DNA of 64,000 nucleotides from Amycolatopsis solani. GTDB lineage: Bacteria; Actinomycetota; Actinomycetes; Mycobacteriales; Pseudonocardiaceae. Below, in pieces: positions 15,909 to 24,154 of the stretch (positions within the stretch are counted from its first letter, which is position 1; every line of letters starts with the position of its first letter). The DNA lies in the NCBI RefSeq assembly GCF_033441515.1, contig NZ_JAWQJT010000003.1, positions 1,116,001-1,180,000 on the forward strand, in the 5' to 3' direction. The notes under the pieces were generated by a model. The model was not told the origin of the DNA. It saw only the letters and a list, made by a program, of their open reading frames with translations, and searched no databases. A program made the position numbers and the translations under genes.

Positions 15909-17098
15909 TTCGCACCGCCCGAAAGCTGTTCCATGACGTCCACGAGCGGCAGCGGCAGCGGGGGCAAAGTCCCGTTCTGCAAGGAGTTGAGCACCTGCGG
16001 GATGGTCGGCAGCTTCAACGCGCCGTCGAGGACCGGCGCCAGCTGCTTGCAGATGGTCCCCAGCGCGTCCGGGAGCTGCTTCGGCGTGAACGAGCTGATC
16101 AGCCGGCACACCGTGAGGATCGGCGGGTTGGTCAGCTCGTTCAGGTTGTCGCGGACGGCGATCGTGCCCGAAGCGGCGTCGTAGGAGTTGATGAAGTTGG
16201 TCGCGCCGGTCGGGGCGATGTCGAGCACCTCGGCGAGCGCGGCCCGCTGGTCGACGAGGACCTTCGACAGCGACGCCAGTTTGTCCACATTGGACTCCAG
16301 GGCGCCCTTGTTGTCGTTGACGAACGTCTGGACGTCGCCGAGCGCGCCGCCGAGCGACTGCAACGCGGCCCCGACCTCGGAGGAGTCCGCCGCGAGGAAC
16401 TGGCTGACGTCGGCGACGCGGCCGTAGAACTCGTTGAGCTGCTGGTCGCTCTGGGCCAGCGCGCCGGTGAACGAGTTGAGGTTCTGCACGGTCGAGAACA
16501 GGTCGTCCTTCGAGCCGTCCAGGGTCTTGGCGAGTTCGGCGAGCTGCCCGACCGTCGAGTTCAGCGAAGTGCCGTTGCCCTTCAACGCGTCCGCCGCGGT
16601 GTCCAGGACGCCGGACAGCGCGCCGTCCTTGTTGGCACCGTTGGGGCCCAGCGCCGTCGAAAGCTTGTCCAGGCTCGAGTACAGGTCGTCCAGTTCGACC
16701 GGCGTCGCCGTGCGGTCGCGCGGGAGGACCGTGCCGGAAGCCAGGACCGGGCCGCTGTCGTACGCCGGGGTCAGCTGGACGTACCGGTCGCTGACCAGGC
16801 TCGGCGCGACGACGACCGCGCCGACGCCGGCCGGCAGCGGGACGTCGTCGACGCGCATGTCCACGCGCACGGCGTCGCCCTGCGGCGTGACGTCGGTGAC
16901 CTGCCCGACCGGCACGCCGAGCACCCGCACCGACGAACCCGCGTAGAGCCCCACGGTCTTGCCGAAGTACGCCGACACCACGGTGCCGGTGGCCGCGCGG
17001 AAGACCAGCCACAGTCCGGCGGTCAGCAGCAGCGCCAGCACGCAGGCGAACGCCAGCCACGTCACCAGGCTCCGGCCGCGGTAGGTGCGGATGGTCAT
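15905..17098 (-). CDS. mce4D: MCE-family protein, MceD position
   Basis: MCE subunit of 397 residues beginning MTIRTYRGRSLVTWLAFACV. It has an N-terminal membrane helix, an MCE domain (SAYFGKTVGLYAGSSVRVLG and DRYVQLTPAYDSGPVL) and a helical tail ending LPLPLPLVDVMEQLSGGAK. ATG 17098 overlaps the mceC stop as ATGA, and the stop overlaps the mceE GTG. It belongs to the hexameric steroid-import channel inferred for the whole operon. Confidence 0.87.
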   Translation of the reverse strand: MTIRTYRGRSLVTWLAFACVLALLLTAGLWLVFRAATGTVVSAYFGKTVGLYAGSSVRVLGVPVGQVTDVTPQGDAVRVDMRVDDVPLPAGVGAVVVAPSLVSDRYVQLTPAYDSGPVLASGTVLPRDRTATPVELDDLYSSLDKLSTALGPNGANKDGALSGVLDTAADALKGNGTSLNSTVGQLAELAKTLDGSKDDLFSTVQNLNSFTGALAQSDQQLNEFYGRVADVSQFLAADSSEVGAALQSLGGALGDVQTFVNDNKGALESNVDKLASLSKVLVDQRAALAEVLDIAPTGATNFINSYDAASGTIAVRDNLNELTNPPILTVCRLISSFTPKQLPDALGTICKQLAPVLDGALKLPTIPQVLNSLQNGTLPPLPLPLVDVMEQLSGGAK

Positions 17099-18126
17099 CG
17101 GCCGCCCACCCCCTGGTTCGGCGCCGCGATCGGCGGGGTGCAACCTTCGGGGTTGATGGTGACCACGCCGGCGTTGATCGTCGGCGGCAGCAGCCCGCAC
17201 AGGTAGCCCTCGAACCAGCGGCCGTTGCCGGTGGCGTTCGCGCCGACGCGGGCGAAGGGCGCCATCAGCTGCAGGCTCTTGTCGAGGTTGCCCTGGTTGC
17301 GCTGCAGGATGTCGGTCACCTTCCCGAGCTTGTCCAGCGTCGGCTTCAGCTGCGCGCGGTTGTCCTGGACGAGCCCGGTCAGCTGCTGCGACAGCTGCTG
17401 GGTGCCGGTGAGCAGCGCGGTGATCGCCTTCTTGCGGTTCTGCAGCTCGCCCAGCAGCAGGTTGCCGTCGCTGATCACGCGCTGCAGCTGGGCGTTGCGG
17501 TCGGACAGCGTCTTGGAGACCTGGCTCGTGTTGGCCAGCAGTGTGTGCAGGTCCGCGTCGCGAGAAGACACTGTGCGAGCCAGCGACGACAACCCGGTCA
17601 ACGTGTCCTTCAGGTACTGCGGGCTGTCCTTGAGGCTGTCGGAGAGCGCGTTGAAGCTGTCCGCCAGCTGCTTCGTGTCGATGTCGCCGACCGTCGTCGA
17701 CAGCTGCTCGAACGCGTCCTGCAGCTGGAACGGCGTGCGCGTGCGCGCCTGCGGGATCGTCGCGGCCGGCTCCTGCGTGCCGCCGCCCTTGGGGTCGAGT
17801 GCGAGGTACTTCTCCCCCAGCAGCGTCTTGATCTCGATGGACGCCGTCGTCGCGTCGCCGACCCTGACGTCCTTCACGCGGAACTTCACGAGCACCTGCT
17901 TGCCCGCCAGCTTCACCGAAGACACCGTGCCGACCTTGACGCCGGCGACCTCGACCTCGTTGTCCGGCGCCAGCCCGGCGGACTCGCCGAAGTACGCCGA
18001 GTACGTCGTGCCGTTGCCGAAGAACGGGAGCTGGTCGGAGAAGTACGTGGTGGCCGTGACGAGCACGATCAGCACGAGCGCGACCGCGCCGACTCCCGCC
18101 TGGTTGCGATCCTTCAGCGGCTTCAC
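17095..18126 (-). CDS. mce4C: MCE-family protein, MceC position
   Basis: MCE subunit of 343 residues. The start is GTG 18126 (VKPLKDRNQAGVGAV), which forms a GTGA overlap with the mceB stop; a GTG three codons upstream is less likely. The membrane anchor GAVALVLIVLVTATTYF is followed by the MCE domain (YSAYFGESAGLAPDNEVEVA) with the GEKYLALDP turn. A long helical region and two cysteines near the end (YLCGLL and PEGC) follow. The context is as for the other subunits. Confidence 0.87.
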   Translation of the reverse strand: MKPLKDRNQAGVGAVALVLIVLVTATTYFSDQLPFFGNGTTYSAYFGESAGLAPDNEVEVAGVKVGTVSSVKLAGKQVLVKFRVKDVRVGDATTASIEIKTLLGEKYLALDPKGGGTQEPAATIPQARTRTPFQLQDAFEQLSTTVGDIDTKQLADSFNALSDSLKDSPQYLKDTLTGLSSLARTVSSRDADLHTLLANTSQVSKTLSDRNAQLQRVISDGNLLLGELQNRKKAITALLTGTQQLSQQLTGLVQDNRAQLKPTLDKLGKVTDILQRNQGNLDKSLQLMAPFARVGANATGNGRWFEGYLCGLLPPTINAGVVTINPEGCTPPIAAPNQGVGGR

Positions 18127-19160
18127 GGACCACACCTCTCCGCGCGCTGCGTACCGGGAATGGGGACGATCGGCAGGGTGATGTCGAGCGAGGAAATGCC
18201 GATGGTGCCCGTGATCCCGCACAGGTAGTAGTTGAACCAGCTGCCGTAGCTCAGCGTCCGGGTGAACTTCTGCAGGTTGCCCGGCAGCACCTCGAGCAGG
18301 TGGTTGAGCAGTTCGCCGGAGTCGCCGAGGTTCTGCGACAGCACGCCGAGCCGGGCGACGTCGTCCTTCAGCGCCGGGCGCGCGTCGGCCAGCAGGCCGG
18401 TCGTGGAGACAGCGAGTTCGCCGAGCGCGCTGACCGCGTCGCCGATCGGCTTGCGCTGCTCGGCCAGCCCGCTGACCAGCTTCTGCGTCTGCTCGATGAG
18501 GTCGCCGAGCTGCGGGCCGTGGGCGTTGACCGTGCCGAGCACCGTGTTGAGGTTGGCGATGACCTGGCCGATCACCTGGTCCTTGCTCGCGATCGCCGTG
18601 GTCAGGGACGCGGTGTGCTGCAGCAGGCTGGTGATCGTGCCGCCCTCGCCCTGGAAGACGCTGATGATCTCGGCCGAGAGCTGGTTGACGTCCTTCGGGC
18701 TGAGCGCCTTGAACAGCGGCTTGAACCCGTTGAACAGCACGGTGAGGTTCAACGCGGGTTTCGTGCGCTCGGGCGGGATCGTCCCGCCCTCTTCCAGTGC
18801 CTTGGTCCCCGGCACGTCGGTGCCGAGCGCGAGGTAGCGCTGGCCGACCAGGTTGCGGTATTTGATCGTCGCGGACACCGTCTCCGGCAGCCGGTAGGTG
18901 TGCTCGACGTCGAAACGCACCTGCGCCAGGTTGCGCTCGCCCGCCACGACCTCGATCGCGTCGACCTGGCCGACCTTGACCCCGGCGATGCGGACGTCGT
19001 CGCCCTCCTTGAGGCCGGAGGCGTCGGTGAACTTCGCCAGGTACCCCGACGTCGCGCCGAAGTTCGTGTTGGCGATGGTGGCCGCGAGGATCCCGGTGAG
19101 CAGCACGGTGACGACCGCGAACACGACCAGCTTGACCAGGGACGGGACGAAACTCCTCAC
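18123..19160 (-). CDS. mce4B: MCE-family protein, MceB position
   Basis: MCE subunit of 345 residues with an N-terminal membrane anchor (LVKLVVFAVVTVLLTGILAA) and an MCE domain (GYLAKFTDASGLKEGDDVRI and VGQRYLALG). The helical tail ends with a conserved YGSWFNYYLCGITG segment typical of MceB proteins. It has 4-nt overlaps with mceA upstream and mceC downstream. Confidence 0.87.
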   Translation of the reverse strand: MRSFVPSLVKLVVFAVVTVLLTGILAATIANTNFGATSGYLAKFTDASGLKEGDDVRIAGVKVGQVDAIEVVAGERNLAQVRFDVEHTYRLPETVSATIKYRNLVGQRYLALGTDVPGTKALEEGGTIPPERTKPALNLTVLFNGFKPLFKALSPKDVNQLSAEIISVFQGEGGTITSLLQHTASLTTAIASKDQVIGQVIANLNTVLGTVNAHGPQLGDLIEQTQKLVSGLAEQRKPIGDAVSALGELAVSTTGLLADARPALKDDVARLGVLSQNLGDSGELLNHLLEVLPGNLQKFTRTLSYGSWFNYYLCGITGTIGISSLDITLPIVPIPGTQRAERCGP

Positions 19161-20479
19161 TTCAGCTCCACCTCCGCCCCGCGGTAGAGCGGCCCGACGA
19201 GCAGGCCGGCCCAGCCGGGCACGTCACCCGGCGCGGTGCCGAGGGCGGGCGAAGCGAGCAGGTCGATCAGGTCGTGCTCGTAGGCCGAGCCGACGATCGT
19301 GCCGTCGCCGCCGATCGCGCCGCCGCCGGCGGGCAGCTCCTCCGGCGGGTTCTTCGGCGGCGGGGGTTTGGTGGAGCCGTCCTTGATCGCGCCGTCCGGC
19401 GGGTACTGCGGCCACACCCCGGGGTGCGGGACGCTCGGGTAGCAGCGCGGCCCGCGCTTGTCCTCGTACTTGGGCTCGTCGACGCCGGGGAGGTACTTGC
19501 CGCGGCTGGCGGCGAACTCGATGGTGACCCGGCTGACCTCGGGGTGCGCGGTGCCCTTGCCGAACGCCAGCTCGGCGCGCGGCACCGACTCCGCGAGCTG
19601 CCGCATCAGGCACGGGTATTCGGGCGCGTACTTCGCGAGGACGTCGAGCGTCGGCTGGATCGCCGTGGTGAGCCGGATCAGGTTGTCCTTGTTGACCTGC
19701 AGGAAGTTCGTCAGGTCCACCGAAGCCGCGGTGACGGTCGCGTAGAGGTCGCTCAGCTGCGCGCGCTGGTCGACGATCGTGCGGCTCGTCGTCGTCAGGT
19801 CGGACAGCGCCTCCAGCAGGTCCGGCGCCGCTTTGTCGTAGGTGTCCGCGACGTTCGCGAGGCCGGTGATGTCGGCCTTGACGTCCGGCAGCGACAGGTT
19901 CAGCTTGCCGAGGTAGTCGCTCAGCTGCACCAGGGTCTGGCCCAGCTGCTTGCCGCGGCCTTCGAGCGCGGTCGACACCGCCGTCAGCGTGCTCGACAGC
20001 TTTTCCGGCTGGACGGCCTGCAGCAGCGGCATCACGTCGTCGAGCACCTTCTGCAGCTCGATCGCCGAGCTGCTGCGGTCCTGCGGGATGACGTCGCCGG
20101 CCTTGATCGCCCCCTCGGCCGTCTCGGGCAGCTGCAGGGCGACGTACCGCTCGCCGAAGAGCGTCTTCGGCAGCAAGCGCGCGGAGACGTTCCGGGGGAT
20201 GACGTGCGTCTTGTCCGGCTCCAGGGCCAGCTCCAGCTCGGCGTGGTCGCCCTTCGACAGCACCGAGCGGATCTCGCCGACGAGCATGCCGCGGACCTTG
20301 ACGTCGCCGCCGGTGCGCAGCTGGCTGCCGACGCGGTCGGTCTCCAGCTTCACGAGCGTCACCGGCGTGAACGCCTTGTGGTACACGGCGAGCGTCAAGG
20401 TGATGAACAACGCGGCCACGAGCAGGAAGGCGAGCCCCAGCACCTGGTACCGGAGCCGCTGCCACAGCTCGCGCCTCAT
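19157..20479 (-). CDS. mce4A: MCE-family protein, MceA position
   Basis: First MCE subunit, 440 residues, starting MRRELWQRLRYQVLGLAFLL. ATG 20479 overlaps the yrbE4B stop as ATGA. It has a membrane anchor, the MCE domain (LVKLETDRVGSQLRTGGDVK and LFGERYVALQLP) and a helical region. A proline-rich low-complexity stretch near residues 375-400 (KPPPPKNPPEELP) precedes the C-terminus. Such a tail is seen in MceA proteins. In Mycobacterium Mce4A is part of the cholesterol importer; the same cargo is inferred here from the neighbouring steroid genes. Confidence 0.88.
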   Translation of the reverse strand: MRRELWQRLRYQVLGLAFLLVAALFITLTLAVYHKAFTPVTLVKLETDRVGSQLRTGGDVKVRGMLVGEIRSVLSKGDHAELELALEPDKTHVIPRNVSARLLPKTLFGERYVALQLPETAEGAIKAGDVIPQDRSSSAIELQKVLDDVMPLLQAVQPEKLSSTLTAVSTALEGRGKQLGQTLVQLSDYLGKLNLSLPDVKADITGLANVADTYDKAAPDLLEALSDLTTTSRTIVDQRAQLSDLYATVTAASVDLTNFLQVNKDNLIRLTTAIQPTLDVLAKYAPEYPCLMRQLAESVPRAELAFGKGTAHPEVSRVTIEFAASRGKYLPGVDEPKYEDKRGPRCYPSVPHPGVWPQYPPDGAIKDGSTKPPPPKNPPEELPAGGGAIGGDGTIVGSAYEHDLIDLLASPALGTAPGDVPGWAGLLVGPLYRGAEVELK

Positions 20480-21330
20480 CCGGAGATCCTCACCGTCGTG
20501 TTGGCGCCCCAGATCGCGAGCGACAGGAAGAAGTCCAGCACCGAGATCAGCACGATCGACGTCCGCACCGCGCGGCCCACCGCCACGCCGACGCCGGCCG
20601 GGCCGCCGCTGGCGTTGAAGCCGTAGTAGCAATGGGACAGGATCACGAGCACGCTGAAGACGATCACCTTCCCGAACGACCAGAGGACGTCGCCGGGGGG
20701 CAAGAAGAGCGTGAAGTAGTGGTCGTAGGTGCCCGCGGACTGGCCGTAGAGCCAGATGGTGATCTGGCGGGACGCGAGGTAGCTCGACAGCAGGCCGACC
20801 GCGTACAGCGGGATCACCGCGGCGACGCCGGCGAGCACCCGCGTCGTGACCAGGTACGGCATGCTGGGCACGCCCATGACTTCCAGCGCGTCGATCTCTT
20901 CGGAGATCCGCATCGCGCCGAGCTGGGCGGTGAAGCCGCAGCCGACGGTGGCGCTCAGCGCGAGCCCGGCCGACAGCGGCGCGACCTCGCGGGTGTTGAA
21001 GTAGGCGGAGATGAACCCGGTGAGCGCGGCCGTGCCGAGCTGGTTCAGCGCGGAATAGCCCTGGAGACCGACGATCAAGCCGGTGAAAAGCGTCATCCCG
21101 ATCATCACGCCGAGCGTGCCGCCGATGACGGCGAGCCCGCCGGTGCCGAAGCAGACCTCGGTGAGCAGCCGCAGCGTTTCCCGGCTGTAGCGGCGGATCG
21201 TGCGCGGTGACCAGGCGAGCGCTTTCGCGGCGAACGCGAGCTGCTTGCCGAGCCCTTCCAGGCTCTGGCCGGGGCGCGCGAGGTACTCGAGCGTCCGGTC
21301 GGTGGTGTCGAGGGGCTCCGCCGTCATCAC
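20476..21330 (-). CDS. yrbE4B: YrbE/MlaE-family permease B of the Mce importer
   Basis: Integral membrane permease of about 284 residues, one of two YrbE subunits that form the inner-membrane portal under the MCE tube. The signature is the conserved EEIDALEVMGVPSMPYLVTTR coupling region and GGTLGVMIGMTL. The start is GTG 21330 (GTGA overlap) or the adjacent ATG 21327 (TGATG); both couple it to yrbE4A. The ATPase (MceG/MlaF type) is not encoded in the window and is usually elsewhere in actinomycetes. Confidence 0.9.
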   Translation of the reverse strand: MMTAEPLDTTDRTLEYLARPGQSLEGLGKQLAFAAKALAWSPRTIRRYSRETLRLLTEVCFGTGGLAVIGGTLGVMIGMTLFTGLIVGLQGYSALNQLGTAALTGFISAYFNTREVAPLSAGLALSATVGCGFTAQLGAMRISEEIDALEVMGVPSMPYLVTTRVLAGVAAVIPLYAVGLLSSYLASRQITIWLYGQSAGTYDHYFTLFLPPGDVLWSFGKVIVFSVLVILSHCYYGFNASGGPAGVGVAVGRAVRTSIVLISVLDFFLSLAIWGANTTVRISG

Positions 21331-22118
21331 ATGGCCTTCGGCGGGACGATCCGCAGGTAGATCGCGGTGAGCACGACGTTGATGAGGAACAGCAGCAGGA
21401 ACGTGATGACGACGGCCTGGTTGACCGCGTCGCCGACGCCCTTCGGCCCGGGCGGCGGGTTCAGCCCGCGGAACGCCGCGACGACGCCGGCGACGAAGCC
21501 GTAGAGCAGCGCCTTGATCTCGCTGACCCAGAGGTCCGGCACCTGGGCGAGGGCGTTGAAGCTGGCCAGGTACGCGCCGGGCGTGCCGCCCTGCAGGACG
21601 ACGTTGAAGAAGTAGCCGCCGAGCACGCCGACCACGCTGACCAAGCCGTTGAGGAGCACCGAAACGACCATCGCGGCGAGCACCCGCGGCACGATGAGGC
21701 GCTGGATCGGGTTGACGCCCAGCACTTCCATGGCGTCGATCTCTTCACGGATCTTGCGGGCGCCGATGTCCGCGCACACCGCGCTGCCGCCGGCGCCCGC
21801 GACGAGCAGCGCCGTGATCAGCGGGCTCGCCTGCTGCACGATGGCCAGCGCGCTGGCCGCGCCGGTGAACGACTGGGCGCCGATCTGGGCGGTCAGCGAG
21901 CCGAGCTGGAGCGCGATCACCGCGCCGAACGGGATGGCGACCAGCGCGGTGGGGAGGATGGTGACGCTGGCGAAGAACCAGCACTGCTGGATCCACTCGC
22001 GGGTCTGGAAGGGGCGCTTGAAGATCGCGCGCAGGACCTCCCACGACAGCGTCGCCAGGCGGCCGACCTGGGTCAGGGCCGCGGTTCCCGGGAGCGTGCC
22101 GGTACTTCCGCTCACCAC
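21327..22118 (-). CDS. yrbE4A: YrbE/MlaE-family permease A of the Mce importer
   Basis: First gene of the overlapping mce block, 263 residues with five to six membrane segments. The coupling motif KIREEIDAMEVLGVNPIQRL is present. Start GTG 22118 (or the next codon GTG 22115) follows a strong GGGAGGT. It lies 77 bp after the stop of the SDR gene, so it may be in the same transcript or have its own promoter. The ten genes from here to 12567 all overlap by about 4 nt, which implies tightly coupled stoichiometry. Confidence 0.9.
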   Translation of the reverse strand: MVSGSTGTLPGTAALTQVGRLATLSWEVLRAIFKRPFQTREWIQQCWFFASVTILPTALVAIPFGAVIALQLGSLTAQIGAQSFTGAASALAIVQQASPLITALLVAGAGGSAVCADIGARKIREEIDAMEVLGVNPIQRLIVPRVLAAMVVSVLLNGLVSVVGVLGGYFFNVVLQGGTPGAYLASFNALAQVPDLWVSEIKALLYGFVAGVVAAFRGLNPPPGPKGVGDAVNQAVVITFLLLFLINVVLTAIYLRIVPPKAM

Positions 22119-22195
22119 ACCTCCCAGTAGGTCGTCGCTGACCTCCGAGTGTTCTCCATACCCGGCGCCCGATTTTCGTTAGCGGTGTTAACTGT

Positions 22196-22954
22196 CTAGA
22201 AGTTCAACGCGTGCGAGGCGGTGGCTCCGCCGTCCGCGACGAACTCCGCCCCGGTGCAGTACGCGCTTTCGTCACTGGCGAGGAACAGCACCAGCTTCGC
22301 GATGTCCTCGGGCTGCCCGACCCGGCCGAGGGCGACCTTCTTGCCGACGTAGGACATGTCGACTTTCTGCCCGCCCGCGGCGGTCGAAACCATCTGGGTA
22401 TCGATCGCGCCGGGGTGCACGGAATTGACGCGGATGTGCTTCTTGCCGAGTTCCATCGCGGCGACCTTGGTCATCCCGCGGATCGCGAACTTGCTCGCGG
22501 TGTAGGCGATCAGGTACGGCATCCCGGCCAGACCCTCCACAGAGGACACGTTGACGATGGAGCCACCGCCGGCGGCGGTCATCGGTTCAACGACCGAGCG
22601 CATCCCGAGAAACGCCCCGATCTGGTTCACCCGGATCACGCGTTCGTAATCGGCCAGCGTCGTCTTGCCGAGCTCGGAGAAGTGCAGGATGCCGGCGTTG
22701 TTGACCAGTACGTTCGGCGCGCCGAACTCGGTGGTCACGCGGTCGACGGCGGCCGCCCAGTCGTCCTCGCTGCCGACGTCGAGGTGCTGGTAGACGGCCT
22801 GCTCGCCGAGTTCGGCGGCGAGCTGCTTGCCCTCGTCGTCCAGGATGTCGGCGACGAGCACTTTCGCGCCTTCGGCGGCGAACGCGCGGGCCGCGGCCTC
22901 GCCCTGGCCGCGCGCGGCCCCGGTGACGATGGCGATCTTCCCGTCCAGCCTCAC
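22196..22954 (-). CDS. SDR oxidoreductase, 3-alpha/20-beta-hydroxysteroid dehydrogenase-like
   Basis: Short-chain dehydrogenase of 252 residues. It has the NAD-binding [12 protein letters not shown], the NNAG motif (LVNNAGIL), the catalytic Ser in VSSVEGLAG and the YTASK Tyr/Lys pair. The region from [10 protein letters not shown] to [13 protein letters not shown] and the [15 protein letters not shown] cofactor segment closely resemble M. tuberculosis Rv2002 and Streptomyces 20-beta-HSD. A hydroxysteroid substrate fits the mce4 context. GTG 22954 overlaps the hsd4A stop (GTGA). In M. tuberculosis no such gene sits between hsd4A and yrbE4A, so this is an extra enzyme. Confidence 0.85.
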   Translation of the reverse strand: MRLDGKIAIVTGAARGQGEAAARAFAAEGAKVLVADILDDEGKQLAAELGEQAVYQHLDVGSEDDWAAAVDRVTTEFGAPNVLVNNAGILHFSELGKTTLADYERVIRVNQIGAFLGMRSVVEPMTAAGGGSIVNVSSVEGLAGMPYLIAYTASKFAIRGMTKVAAMELGKKHIRVNSVHPGAIDTQMVSTAAGGQKVDMSYVGKKVALGRVGQPEDIAKLVLFLASDESAYCTGAEFVADGGATASHALNF

Positions 22955-23808
22955 GAGTCCTCCAGGATTTCGGTGGCGGCGAACATCCGGCCGGGGTCGC
23001 GCTCGGCGAAGAACGCGCTGACCGACGTTTCGAGCTCGTCCAGGCTCCAGCGCCGCTCGATCCGCGGCGCTTCGACCAGGGAAACCGTGCCGCCGTGCAC
23101 CACGAACACCTGGCCGTTGACGTGCTCGGCGGCCGGTGAAGCGAGGTAGGCGACGAAGGGGGCGACGTGCTCGACCGAGAGCGGATCGGCGCCTTCGGCA
23201 GGGGCGGCGCCGAACACGCCCTCGGTCATCGCCGTCCGCGCGCGCGGGCAGATCGCGTTGGCGCGGACGCCGTACTTGGCGAGACCCCGGGCGGCCGACA
23301 TGGTGAGCGCGGTGATGCCCGCCTTCGCCGCGGCGTAGTTGGGCTGGCCGGGCGAGCCGATGAGGAACGCCTCCGACGCCGTGTTGACCAGCCGGCCGTA
23401 CACCGGCTTGCCGTCCGCTTTGGACCGGTCGCGCCAGTGTTTCGCGGCGTTGCGGGACAACAGGAAGTGCCCGCGCAGGTGGACGCGCAGCACGGTGTCC
23501 CAGTCGTCGTCGGACATCGAGAAGAGCATCTTGTCGCGCAGCACGCCGGCGTTGTTCACCACGATGTCGAGCCCGCCGAGGTCGAGCGCGGCCTGCGTGA
23601 GGGCGTCGGCCGTGGCCCGCTCCCCCACGTCGCCGGCGACCGCGACGGCTTTGCCGCCCGCCGCTTCGATCTCTTCGACGACGTTTTTCGGCTCGCCGAT
23701 GTCGTTGACCACCACCGTGGCGCCGCCGGCGGCGAGCGCGAGCGCTTCGGCCCGGCCCAGCCCCGCGGCGGCGCCCGTGACGATCGCTGTCCTGCCGGTC
23801 AGGCTCAC
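22951..23808 (-). CDS. hsd4A: SDR dehydrogenase, Hsd4A-like (sterol side-chain beta-oxidation)
   Basis: Short-chain dehydrogenase of 285 residues related to the 3-hydroxyacyl-CoA/17-beta-HSD domain of multifunctional enzyme 2. It has [28 protein letters not shown], the catalytic Ser in VNTASEAFL and YAAAK. Position upstream of yrbE4A and next to fdxD equals that of M. tuberculosis Rv3502c (Hsd4A), which oxidises the hydroxyacyl-CoA intermediate of the cholesterol side chain. The start is GTG 23808. A degenerate KstR box at 23850-23863 lies 41 bp upstream, so sterol-induced expression is expected. Confidence 0.85.
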   Translation of the reverse strand: MSLTGRTAIVTGAAAGLGRAEALALAAGGATVVVNDIGEPKNVVEEIEAAGGKAVAVAGDVGERATADALTQAALDLGGLDIVVNNAGVLRDKMLFSMSDDDWDTVLRVHLRGHFLLSRNAAKHWRDRSKADGKPVYGRLVNTASEAFLIGSPGQPNYAAAKAGITALTMSAARGLAKYGVRANAICPRARTAMTEGVFGAAPAEGADPLSVEHVAPFVAYLASPAAEHVNGQVFVVHGGTVSLVEAPRIERRWSLDELETSVSAFFAERDPGRMFAATEILEDS

Positions 23809-23849
23809 CGCGAGGCCTCCTCGTCGAGTCCCAGATGTCGGGCCCAGAC

Positions 23850-23863
23850 TAGAATCTGTTCTC
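23850..23863. promoter_or_regulatory. degenerate KstR-type box upstream of hsd4A/mce4
   Basis: TAGAATCTGTTCTC matches the palindromic TAGAACnnGTTCTA KstR pattern except for T in the first AAC and the last base. It lies between fdxD and hsd4A on the minus-strand side. It may provide a second, weaker repressor site directly in front of the importer operon. Confidence 0.5.
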
Positions 23864-23892
23864 GGTTTGAGCAAGCCTTTCAGTGAACGGCG

Positions 23893-24084
23893 CTAACCGA
23901 CGATGAACAGGGCGTTCTTCGGACAGCCCTTGACCGCATCGGAAACACGTTCTACCTGATCGGCCGGGACCGGGCCCGGCTGGATCACCAGGTTCTCGTC
24001 GTCGTCGAGGTCGAAGACGTCCGGGGCGAAGCCCACGCACACCGCGTTCGCCTCGCACGCCAGTCGATCAACGCCGATCTCCAT
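23893..24084 (-). CDS. fdxD: small 3Fe-4S-type ferredoxin, FdxD-like
   Basis: A 63-residue ferredoxin with ligands Cys10, Cys16 and Cys54 (CEANAVC and GCPKNA). The middle Cys of the first cluster motif is replaced by Asn13, a pattern of the actinobacterial single-cluster ferredoxins that serve cytochromes P450. ATG 24084 follows GGAGG. Location and sequence (VCVGFAPDVFDLDDDENLV) match M. tuberculosis Rv3503c FdxD in the cholesterol regulon. Its redox partner, perhaps a sterol P450, is not in this window. Confidence 0.88.
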   Translation of the reverse strand: MEIGVDRLACEANAVCVGFAPDVFDLDDDENLVIQPGPVPADQVERVSDAVKGCPKNALFIVG

Positions 24085-24115
24085 GCTTCCTCCACCGCGC
24101 CGGCCCTGGTACAAC

Positions 24116-24129
24116 TAGAACAGGTTCTA
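24116..24129. promoter_or_regulatory. KstR box (perfect palindrome)
   Basis: TAGAACAGGTTCTA is a complete match to the KstR consensus TnnAACnnGTTnnA and is palindromic except for the central AG. It lies midway between the divergent fdxD (start 24084) and chsE4 (start 24155). It immediately precedes a plus-strand -10 (TATAAC at 24131-24136), so a bound repressor would block both promoters. Confidence 0.85.
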
Positions 24130-24154
24130 CTATAACGCCGGATCGGGGTGACGG

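Noticed and set aside
22140..22200. Possible KstR box near GTTAACTGTCTAGA before yrbE4A
   Set aside because: It lacks the AACnnGTT core; only scattered bases match.
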